A stretch of 64,000 nucleotides of DNA from JAAZIN01 sp964464625 (lineage in GTDB: Bacteria > Bacillota > Dethiobacteria > DTU022): assembly GCA_964464625.1 (NCBI GenBank), contig CAYXKD010000002.1:34592-98591 (forward strand), read 5' to 3'. Under the pieces are notes generated by a model. The model made no database searches. It worked only from the letters and a program-made list of their open reading frames with translations, and was not told the origin of the DNA. Below, piece by piece: positions 34,052-41,623 of the stretch. The position numbers and the translations under genes were made by a program. Within the stretch, counting starts at the first letter, position 1, and the number at the start of each line of letters is the position of its first letter.

Positions 34052-35782
34052 TCAGGGTTCCTCCTCCCCTCCCGGTTCCTGCCCGCCCGGATCTTCCTCG
34101 CCGGGCTCTTCTTCACCGGGCTCTTCCCCACCGGGATCTTCTCCACCGGGATCTTCCCCGCCTTCACTTACTGTAACCGTGCACTTTGCTGAAAAATCCC
34201 CCTCTTCGGTGAGAACAGTGATCACAGCCTTACCCACCCCCACAGGGGTCACCAGGCCATTAGGATCAACAACAGCCACGGCGGGATTGTCTGAAGACCA
34301 CGTCACATTTTTATTGGCGGCAGTTTTCGGGCTCACTGTGGCGATAAGCTTCATCCCTCCCCCACCCATGAAGAGCGTTACAGTTTTGGGAAGCAGGGTG
34401 ACACCGGTCACGGTGGTCCCGGTGGTCCCGCCGTCAGCCAGCGACACCGTTAAAGCGACGGGAGTCCCCTCGGCACGGAAGTGGCGCACCAGAAGCCGGT
34501 AAGTGTAAATCTTGCCCGCGGTAACAGCACTATCCTTGTAGAAGGTATCCTCAGTCCCCTCCGCCAGGAGTATCTCATCACCGCCGGCAGAGCTCCGGTA
34601 GAGATTGTACACCACCTTTTTGGTATCCCCGGGCGACCATGAAAGGAATATGGCCGGTTTGCCCTCCAGATCCTCAATGGAGTAGACAAATTCTGCCGGG
34701 GGCGGCGGCGGAGTATCCCGGAGCACATCGGTAGGCCACTGCTCAGTGTTGAAACCGAACACCTCCCTGATAAGCTGTACCCGGTAGCTCTGGTTGAGAG
34801 CCCAGTACCAGATGCCGTCCTTTGTCTGGCTGCTCCCCAGCAGCGTGTATGTCTTGACGGTATCTTCTGTCTTCTCAAATGTGCTGGCATAATAAGCCAG
34901 GGCAGCGATCTGCTTGTAGCTCAGGTTTGTATGAACATGATCTTTGTACACCCGGTAAGTAACAGGGATATATTTAAAGCGCCCCTGCTCCTTAAAGTGA
35001 TCAAAAGCAGCCAGGAGCAAATCCATCTGGCGGTTAATTCTGCCGATATCCTGGCCCGTGGCATCTTCCCGGTAACGGGCATAGGTTAAGAAGCTAATCC
35101 CATCGAGATCCTGCAGCCCCTCGAAAAGGATCACATTCCCCTGTTTGTCGTAAATCCTTTTCTCCACCTTGTAATGAACACCGCCCATGGCATCAACAAG
35201 CTGAATTACGGCATCCATGGAGACAGAAACATAGTAGTGAATGGGGATGCCCCCCAGCACATGGCTTACAGTCTGAAGCGTTGTATTCAGGCCGGCATCA
35301 TCCTTATCCTTGCCCGTCCCGTAAAAATAACCGTGGAAAAAGGAATGGTTGATCTTATCCTTCACGTTTCTGCCGTGTATGGGCACATAGGAATCCCGGG
35401 GAACGCGGATAAACTTTACACTGTTCTCCTTAAAGTCAACAGCAGCCACAAGGATGACATCGGGGAGGAAAAGATAGGCATATTCCTCCCGAAACTGGTC
35501 GCGGTCAAAGCCCAGCAGGGCAATATTGACGGTTTTCTGGGAAAACTGCTTATCCACATTCTCATCAGGGGCAAACTCATATTCAGGATTCCCCAGCACT
35601 ATCTCCGGATGAACTATCTGGTATATATTTACAAGAACATAAGCCGCACCTGCAAGCAGTATAAGCCCCAGTGCCGCTCCCAGGATTATTTTTCTGTGCT
35701 TTTTAAACCAATTTTCCGGCACCGGCCCCAAATTTTTATCCTCCCCCCCATTTTTATCTATTGTATTATTTTTCTCTGTCAA
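34052..35782 (-). CDS. LCP-family ligase with Ig-like C-terminus (LCP3)
   Basis: A 576-residue LytR-CpsA-Psr protein, longer than its two paralogs. One membrane segment (IILGAALGLILLAGAAYVLV) is followed by the LCP domain: KFIRVPRDSYVPIHGR, KINHSFFHGYFYG, YYVSVSMDAVIQLVDAMGG and YARYREDATGQDIGRINRQ. The usual R-x-DT reads FLPDVILVA, so the first arginine is missing. A fibronectin-III-like segment (about 380-450) and a Big_2-like segment (KTVTLFMGGGGMKLIATVSP, VTWSSDNPAVAVVDPNG) follow, then an acidic GEEDPGG tail. The start is probably the TTG at 35782, four codons after a GTG at 35794 with a site too close. It follows the sugar transferase gene. Confidence 0.9.
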   Translation of the reverse strand: MTEKNNTIDKNGGEDKNLGPVPENWFKKHRKIILGAALGLILLAGAAYVLVNIYQIVHPEIVLGNPEYEFAPDENVDKQFSQKTVNIALLGFDRDQFREEYAYLFLPDVILVAAVDFKENSVKFIRVPRDSYVPIHGRNVKDKINHSFFHGYFYGTGKDKDDAGLNTTLQTVSHVLGGIPIHYYVSVSMDAVIQLVDAMGGVHYKVEKRIYDKQGNVILFEGLQDLDGISFLTYARYREDATGQDIGRINRQMDLLLAAFDHFKEQGRFKYIPVTYRVYKDHVHTNLSYKQIAALAYYASTFEKTEDTVKTYTLLGSSQTKDGIWYWALNQSYRVQLIREVFGFNTEQWPTDVLRDTPPPPPAEFVYSIEDLEGKPAIFLSWSPGDTKKVVYNLYRSSAGGDEILLAEGTEDTFYKDSAVTAGKIYTYRLLVRHFRAEGTPVALTVSLADGGTTGTTVTGVTLLPKTVTLFMGGGGMKLIATVSPKTAANKNVTWSSDNPAVAVVDPNGLVTPVGVGKAVITVLTEEGDFSAKCTVTVSEGGEDPGGEDPGGEEPGEEEPGEEDPGGQEPGGEEEP

Positions 35783-35826
35783 AGTTAAACCCACCTTCCT
35801 TCCGGTGATTGGCCCCTTGCAGCAAA

Positions 35827-37215
35827 CTACTCTATTTTACCTTTAACAATGAGATCCTGCCCTTTCCCAACCTTTACCCCCTGTGCGGAGCTCTTGTTGA
35901 AAAGAGCGGGAATTGTTGACAGGATAATTTTTAAATCCAGCAAAAGTGAATAAGCGGAAATATAATAGAGATCATAGCGCAGCTTATCCTTTGTTTCAGA
36001 GGAATAGTAGCCTGCCACCTGGGCCATGCCGGTGATGCCGGGTTTGACAAGATGGCGCAGGGCATATTCCGCAATCTCCCTGGTAAACTGATCCACAAAG
36101 TAGGGCCGTTCAGGGCGGGGCCCCACAAAGCTGAGATCGCCTTTCAAAACATTGAAGAGCTGGGGCAGCTCATCAAGACGGCTCGCCCGTAAAAAACGGC
36201 CCACAGGGGTAACGCGATCATCATCTTCAGTGGCAAAAACAGGACCGCTTTCCTCTTCAGCGCGATCCACCATGGTCCTGAATTTATAGAGCGTAAATAT
36301 TTTCCCATTGAGCCCCACCCGCTCCTGGCGGTATATGACCGGCCCCGGTGAACTCAGTTTTACCACCACGGAGATAATGACGAGCACAGGAAATGTTATT
36401 ATCAGCAAGAGCGCCGTGACTGCAAGATCAAGCACCCTTTTTGCAAATGCCTGGGGAAAAGAGAGCTGCATGAGATGGCATTCCAGCAGCGGTGTATCCT
36501 CAATCTGGGTAAAAGTGGACCGCGCCAGAATGATTTCATAAAGATCGGGAACGATGAAAACCTCTTTCATCCCGTCAAAACTGTAACGGATAATCCTGTT
36601 TTTAAGCTCCATATCGAGGCTCCCGGCGATCATAACGGCATCGATCCGGTTGATCCACCTTGAAATCTGTTCCCACTCTTCCGGTTCAAGAACCTGCACA
36701 ATCTCAAACATGCCCTGCGGCAGTCCAATGAGCTTCTCAAGAGCCTGTTTGACCTCTTCAAAATGACCGATGACCAGCAGTTTTTTCTGGCCGTGAATCC
36801 ACATTTCCAGGCGCCAGTGCAGCACCCGCCAGGCCAGAAGGAGCGCCGTCTGTAAAAGCAGCGCAATAAGGAAAACGGTGCGGGGAAAGGCGAACCCCCT
36901 TAACCAGAAGGTGATGACCATGCTGCAAAGGGTCAGCCCTGCAGATACCGTCAGCACGGCACGCAGGATAGGCATAAAACCGTTAAACTGCTTGGAGTAG
37001 AGGTCCAGGGCATGCAGCAAAATCACCGCCGCCAGGGAGAGCCAGGGCGCCATCTGTAAAAAAGGGCCCACATTAAATTCGGGTATATTGCCCAAGAAAC
37101 GCATCGTAAAAGAGAGGTAAAAGGCAAGATTTACCAGTGCCACATCAAGGGCCATCACCATGATCACAGGGATACCCCTGATTTTTCTCCTTTGTAATCC
37201 CTTATCTTCGCCCAT
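35827..37215 (-). CDS. Polyprenyl glycosylphosphotransferase (sugar transferase)
   Basis: A 462-residue membrane enzyme that loads the first sugar phosphate onto undecaprenyl phosphate. Four to five N-terminal membrane segments and a soluble region precede the bacterial sugar transferase domain (pfam02397). That domain has KRVLDLAVTALLLIITFPVL, SSPGPVIYRQERVGLNGK, FTLYKFRTMVDRAEEESGPV, RLDELPQLFNVLKGDLSFVG and PRPERPYFV. WcaJ/WbaP-type enzymes use UDP-glucose or UDP-galactose. The ATG has a weak upstream site. Wzz-like and glycosyltransferase genes lie upstream in the operon. Confidence 0.94.
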   Translation of the reverse strand: MGEDKGLQRRKIRGIPVIMVMALDVALVNLAFYLSFTMRFLGNIPEFNVGPFLQMAPWLSLAAVILLHALDLYSKQFNGFMPILRAVLTVSAGLTLCSMVITFWLRGFAFPRTVFLIALLLQTALLLAWRVLHWRLEMWIHGQKKLLVIGHFEEVKQALEKLIGLPQGMFEIVQVLEPEEWEQISRWINRIDAVMIAGSLDMELKNRIIRYSFDGMKEVFIVPDLYEIILARSTFTQIEDTPLLECHLMQLSFPQAFAKRVLDLAVTALLLIITFPVLVIISVVVKLSSPGPVIYRQERVGLNGKIFTLYKFRTMVDRAEEESGPVFATEDDDRVTPVGRFLRASRLDELPQLFNVLKGDLSFVGPRPERPYFVDQFTREIAEYALRHLVKPGITGMAQVAGYYSSETKDKLRYDLYYISAYSLLLDLKIILSTIPALFNKSSAQGVKVGKGQDLIVKGKIE

Positions 37216-37268
37216 GGCTTAACTCTCACTTTCCAAAATCGCAAGCAGGGTACTTCTATTCCAGCGCT

Positions 37269-38108
37269 TTAAATTCCTTCCTTTTTACCTTTTTTGATCC
37301 CATAATTGCTCACAAATACCCAGAGCAGGCCAAAGAGCAGCCCCAGAACAGCCGAAGCAAAAATCACCAGGAGCAGCCGCGGCGGCTCCCTCTTCTCGGG
37401 CTGGTAAAGAGGGGTAAAATGCTTCTCAAAATACTCGTTATCATGTTTGCGCAGCTCAGAAATATATTTTCTCGTATCTGTAATCTCTTTTGTCAGAGTC
37501 TTTTTTTCCAGGTAGAGATCTTTAATCATGGGGTCAACATCTAGAAAAACATTGAGAGCGCCCTCCTTCTCCTCGCTGAGCAGCCTGAGCCACTGCCGGT
37601 AGAGATTATCATAATAACGGGCAATGAACTTATCATCCATAAGATCATCGATAACCGTTATCCGCTTCTCCTTGAGCCTGATGGACTCCCTCAGGTTGGC
37701 AATCCGTTCATCCCGGGATTCTCTCAGCGTTTGCAGGCCCATCTCGGTCCCGATCTCGGTAACAGAGGCGGCGTCGCTGCCTATATAGCCAAGGTGCACC
37801 ATCTTTTTATCCTCATCAATGGCAATGGAAAGATGGCGGTTAATCTCCGCCACAGCCTCAGGTGAGGAATCCACCACCAACTTCCGGCAGACCTGTTTCA
37901 CCACAGTGCGGCGGATGAGAATCTCGTAATTTTCCACCTTTACCCCATCATATGGGATTGAAATGCTCGTCTGGATACTGTACTTTGCCGGAGCCAGCAA
38001 ATAGATTGCCGGAGCGACGGCGATGGCGAAGATTGCGCCAATAAGCAAAATTTTGTTTCTGGAACGCATGATCAAATCCCAGATCCCTTGAAGTGTGAGC
38101 CGCTCCAT
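37269..38108 (-). CDS. Wzz/chain-length determinant-like protein A
   Basis: A 279-residue protein with a membrane segment at each end (ILLIGAIFAIAVAPAIYLLA and LLLVIFASAVLGLLFGLLWV) and a coiled-coil-rich outer domain of about 200 residues. This is the polysaccharide co-polymerase layout that sets chain length with a Wzy polymerase. There is no tyrosine-kinase domain. The ATG at 38108 has GGGGG upstream; a TTG seven codons earlier has no site. It follows the glycosyltransferase gene and precedes the sugar transferase gene. A second such protein is at 60270-61034. Confidence 0.82.
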   Translation of the reverse strand: MERLTLQGIWDLIMRSRNKILLIGAIFAIAVAPAIYLLAPAKYSIQTSISIPYDGVKVENYEILIRRTVVKQVCRKLVVDSSPEAVAEINRHLSIAIDEDKKMVHLGYIGSDAASVTEIGTEMGLQTLRESRDERIANLRESIRLKEKRITVIDDLMDDKFIARYYDNLYRQWLRLLSEEKEGALNVFLDVDPMIKDLYLEKKTLTKEITDTRKYISELRKHDNEYFEKHFTPLYQPEKREPPRLLLVIFASAVLGLLFGLLWVFVSNYGIKKGKKEGI

Positions 38109-38141
38109 AACTTGTTTAACCCCCTTCAATGCTTTAAATAA

Positions 38142-39182
38142 TCAAGAACCGCCCTCCCGGGCAGCGCTCTCCACCCGCCTGTAACGGGGAATAAACGGAG
38201 GATAAGCGCCCCACCCCGATAAAGCCTGTATGACCGTGCCCAGGTGAACCAGGTAAAAATACCACCTTTTTTGAACTGCAAAGTAGAGCGCCAGGAGACC
38301 GTTAATCACCAGGGGCAGCGGTTTCCAGATAAAAAACCCGGGCACCGAAAGCAGCAGGGCGCCGAAAACCAAAAAAGGTCCGGGATAGAAACGGATGAAG
38401 TTCCCCAGATTCTTCTGCCTCAGCCGTGACCGGAGAAGCTGGTTCGGACCCGGGTAGGCCCCCTTTTTCATCCAGGGCCAAAAATTCCGCTCCAGCTTCT
38501 TCTTCAGGGGAAGCAGGGCGGTATAGTGATCCGCCATGGGCAGGGGCAGCGCCCGGATATGAAAGCCGAGGCCCCGGATCCGGCTGTACAGATCGATCTC
38601 CTCAAGCATGGATACAGCAGGATTCCAGTTTCCGGCCTGCAGCACAAGCTCCCGCAAATAGAGCACAGCACCCCCGTGGTAATCAGCGGCTTTTCCCCAG
38701 GGCCCCTCCCTGCCGGAGAAGAGAGCCGGCAGGCAGACATTGTCCACAGTGGAAACAATATCGCCCTGCTCATCCATGAAGTGGCTGCGGGTCTTCCCCA
38801 CAAAACCGGCTGCCTGCGCCGGCAGATCCCCCTCTTCTTCCCTGAGCCGCTCCAGAAAGGAATAAAACTCCCTCTGTAAAACCATATCCCCGTCAAGGTA
38901 GAGGACCCATTTGCCTTTAGCCTCCAGGGTGCCCGCATACCTTCCCGAGGCGGGGCAGAGCAGGGGATCCTCCTCCAAAGAGTAGACCTTTATGCCGTGC
39001 TCCAGGGCAATTTCCACACTCCCGTCGGTAGAGAGGGAATCCACAAAGATGCGCTCCACATCTCCGCCGCCGGGCAGCGACTGGAAAAGAGAGGGCAGCG
39101 TCTTCCCCTCATTGCGGCCGATCACCACAATGGAGAGCCATACCGGCCCGCCCCGCTCAGCAGGGCCTCTGCTGCTCTGCAC
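38142..39182 (-). CDS. GT2 glycosyltransferase
   Basis: A 346-residue enzyme of glycosyltransferase family 2. Motifs: LSIVVIGRNEGKTLPSLFQS, FVDSLSTDGSVEIALEHGI and VLYLDGDMVLQREF, the last with DGD as the metal-binding DxD. The acceptor region has VSMLEEIDLYSRIRGLGF. A C-terminal hydrophobic patch follows (LLLSVPGFFIWKPLPLVING), so it is probably membrane-associated. The GTG start overlaps the end of the Wzy-like gene, so translation may be coupled. It probably adds one sugar to the repeat unit; the sugar is unknown. Confidence 0.85.
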   Translation of the reverse strand: MQSSRGPAERGGPVWLSIVVIGRNEGKTLPSLFQSLPGGGDVERIFVDSLSTDGSVEIALEHGIKVYSLEEDPLLCPASGRYAGTLEAKGKWVLYLDGDMVLQREFYSFLERLREEEGDLPAQAAGFVGKTRSHFMDEQGDIVSTVDNVCLPALFSGREGPWGKAADYHGGAVLYLRELVLQAGNWNPAVSMLEEIDLYSRIRGLGFHIRALPLPMADHYTALLPLKKKLERNFWPWMKKGAYPGPNQLLRSRLRQKNLGNFIRFYPGPFLVFGALLLSVPGFFIWKPLPLVINGLLALYFAVQKRWYFYLVHLGTVIQALSGWGAYPPFIPRYRRVESAAREGGS

Positions 39183-40464
39183 AGCCCACCGCCCCCCTTT
39201 CGACCTGCCCTGCAGCGCCCCGCTCCCTTAAAAAACGGTACAGGGAGAGATAGAGCCCTGTAAAGAAGATAAATGTGAAATTCGTGGGCAGGATATGGTT
39301 AAAAAGGCTGGGGATGGAGGCGCAAAAAGCGACAATGAAAAGCATCTTCAGTAACCTGTATTCCCGCAGGCCAATAATATTTTGGCAATAGATGCGGCGC
39401 CCCTGCCACAGCGGAAAGAGCAGGACCGCGGCAAGGGTCGCCAGAAGGGCGAGCCCCAAAACATAGCCGAATTCAAAGAGATACTCGATGATAAAATTAT
39501 GGGGGAAAATAGAGAGAAAAACATGAGAGGGCCAGGCTTCGGCACCGTAACCGAAAAGAAAATTGAAAAGCTTCCCCCTGAAAAGAAGCTGCAAACCCTC
39601 TGAAACCATGCTTGCCCGGCCGGCATCCCCGCCCATAAGGCCGCTAAAACGCAGGGAAAAGTAATCGTATTTGCTTAAAAATATGGCCAGCACCGCCAGA
39701 GCCAGCACCATGGAGATATAATAAATATTTTTCAGGCGCCTCTCCAGGTGGCGGAAGAGGAGCAGCCAGAAGAGAAAAATCCCCAAAGCCAGCATGACAA
39801 AGCCGCCCCGCGAACCGCTCCAGACAAGCAGGGAAAGCATGATCCCGATGCAGGCAAAGCATATCAGTTTTAACGAGGTGGCGATGTTTTCAAAAAATAT
39901 AATAAAAAAGAGCACCAAAATGACCACAACGACATTCTTGGCAAACTCATTGGGATCGCTCATCATTCCCTGCGCGCGGTAATAAGGGGTCAGCGTAAGC
40001 ATTGAGCCTGTTGTGTAGTAACTGTAAAGCTGCTGATAGGACAGCAGGGGGATCGCCGCCAGGCAAACCAGGTAGGCCATCCTCATCACAGCCTTCTCAT
40101 CCAGAGAGAGAAAATAGAATAATAAGAGCAGAAAATGCATCGTTGCATAGGAAATAACCTTCAGGGCCCACAAAGCCGCCGGAGCAGAGGAATAGAAATA
40201 AGAGAGCCCCATCAGCGCGGTAACAAAGAGCACCCAGAGCAGCATGGAAAGCTCCCCACCGCTTAAAAGCGGCCGGCGGAACGGCCTGATTCCGGCGGAT
40301 CTGCCGCCGAAGAAAAAAGCTATCGCAAAGACAAGGGCGGTGCAAAAAGCAACAGCGGCAAAGAGATAGCTGAAATTTATAGTATCATGCCAGATGCTCC
40401 CCCTGAGGGCAAATGTGGGGATAAATGCCAGGGCAAGAAGCAGGGCCGCTGCATTCTTCTTCAC
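39157..40464 (-). CDS. Wzy-like O-antigen polymerase/ligase family membrane protein
   Basis: A 435-residue protein with about 11 hydrophobic segments. The large outer loop has RAQGMMSDPNEFAKNVVVVI and IFPHNFIIEYLFEFGYVLGL, the pattern of the O-antigen ligase/polymerase (Wzy_C) family. It would join repeat units outside the membrane. The start is a GTG one base after the stop of the upstream glycosyltransferase gene. It is the only candidate polymerase in the window. Confidence 0.85.
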   Translation of the reverse strand: MKKNAAALLLALAFIPTFALRGSIWHDTINFSYLFAAVAFCTALVFAIAFFFGGRSAGIRPFRRPLLSGGELSMLLWVLFVTALMGLSYFYSSAPAALWALKVISYATMHFLLLLFYFLSLDEKAVMRMAYLVCLAAIPLLSYQQLYSYYTTGSMLTLTPYYRAQGMMSDPNEFAKNVVVVILVLFFIIFFENIATSLKLICFACIGIMLSLLVWSGSRGGFVMLALGIFLFWLLLFRHLERRLKNIYYISMVLALAVLAIFLSKYDYFSLRFSGLMGGDAGRASMVSEGLQLLFRGKLFNFLFGYGAEAWPSHVFLSIFPHNFIIEYLFEFGYVLGLALLATLAAVLLFPLWQGRRIYCQNIIGLREYRLLKMLFIVAFCASIPSLFNHILPTNFTFIFFTGLYLSLYRFLRERGAAGQVERGAVGCAEQQRPC

Positions 40465-40465
40465 C

Positions 40466-41623
40466 TTAACCGTCCCGCCCTTCCATCAGAATTTCTGTTA
40501 CACTCTGGAAGCGGCGCTCCCAGGTATGATCGCGCGCATAGTCAACGAGCTTTGCAGAAACCGCTTCCTTCTCCGCCACCGCCGCCTTCAGGGAGCGGCA
40601 AAACTCCCCGGGACCGTCGTATGTATAAAGCGGCCCCTGCAGCTCCAGCAGCTCGCGCATGGGCGAGGCAACAACAGGCAGGCCGCAGGCCAGATATTCA
40701 TAGTATTTGATGGGATTGATGGCATGGGTCAGCTCCGTAAGCTTAAAAGGGATGATTCCGGCGGAGCAACGGTGCAAATAGAGCGGTATCTCTGCATGGG
40801 GGCGCCCCCCCAGGTATGTAAAGTTGTCACGGCGCTCCAGGGAAGAGATCTTTTCGCGGAGCAGGCGATCTTTTATGGCGCCGATGATCAGAAAATGATA
40901 TTCCGGCATCTGATCCAGGGCATATTCAAGGGTCTGCCAGTCAAACCATGAATCAATGGTTCCCACAAAAACAATGACCTTCTCTGCGGCGGGAAAATCC
41001 CCGGGACTGGGGCCGCTCTGCCCAAAGAAATATTCGCTCACACCGTTGGGCAGATAATGCACGCCCTCCCCCTTGATCTGCAGGGCATATTCGTAGAGCT
41101 CCCGGGAAGTGGCCAGCACAGCATCAACGCGCCGGATCAGCTCTTCCTGCAAAGAGAGGATGCTCTGCGGTATCCGGCCAAACTGGTCCAGCCTGTCGGC
41201 CAGCCTGAAACAGCTTTTCCCATGCGGCAAAATATCGAGCAGCCCCAGGGCCGCCGGATTAGCGCACCAGATCAGATCGGGCTCGGCAAACCCCGCCTTC
41301 TCAAGGGAGCGCCTTACAGAGGGAAGGCAGAAGCGGTAATGATTTCTCCCTGCCCAAAGCGAACCGAAAAAGGGGAGCCGGTAATAAGGCATGAGCGTCA
41401 TCGGCAGAAGCCAGGAGATACCCTCATGCTCTCTCAGCCCTCCAGCCCAGACCTTAAACCTTCTTCTATTGGCTCTGTCCAGCTTGAATAGATGGAGCGG
41501 ACTCATGGCCGGCCCCATCCAGAGGCAGCGGCTGCCGCTCTCCCGAAACCGCCTGATATACTGGTGCGAACCAAGGGGATCGGCGCAATCCAGGTCATGC
41601 GTCTCCACAAACAGAACTTTCAA
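40466..41623 (-). CDS. GT4-like GT-B glycosyltransferase
   Basis: A 385-residue glycosyltransferase of the GT-B fold. The N-terminal half has FRLADRLDQFGRIPQSILSL and ATSRELYEYALQIKGEGVHY. The C-terminal half has VIVFVGTIDSWFDWQTLEYA and YEYLACGLPVVASPMRELLE, the donor-binding region. It probably adds one sugar of the repeat unit on the cytoplasmic side. The start is a TTG with AGGAGG nine bases upstream, directly after the stop of the heparinase-family gene. Confidence 0.85.
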   Translation of the reverse strand: MKVLFVETHDLDCADPLGSHQYIRRFRESGSRCLWMGPAMSPLHLFKLDRANRRRFKVWAGGLREHEGISWLLPMTLMPYYRLPFFGSLWAGRNHYRFCLPSVRRSLEKAGFAEPDLIWCANPAALGLLDILPHGKSCFRLADRLDQFGRIPQSILSLQEELIRRVDAVLATSRELYEYALQIKGEGVHYLPNGVSEYFFGQSGPSPGDFPAAEKVIVFVGTIDSWFDWQTLEYALDQMPEYHFLIIGAIKDRLLREKISSLERRDNFTYLGGRPHAEIPLYLHRCSAGIIPFKLTELTHAINPIKYYEYLACGLPVVASPMRELLELQGPLYTYDGPGEFCRSLKAAVAEKEAVSAKLVDYARDHTWERRFQSVTEILMEGRDG

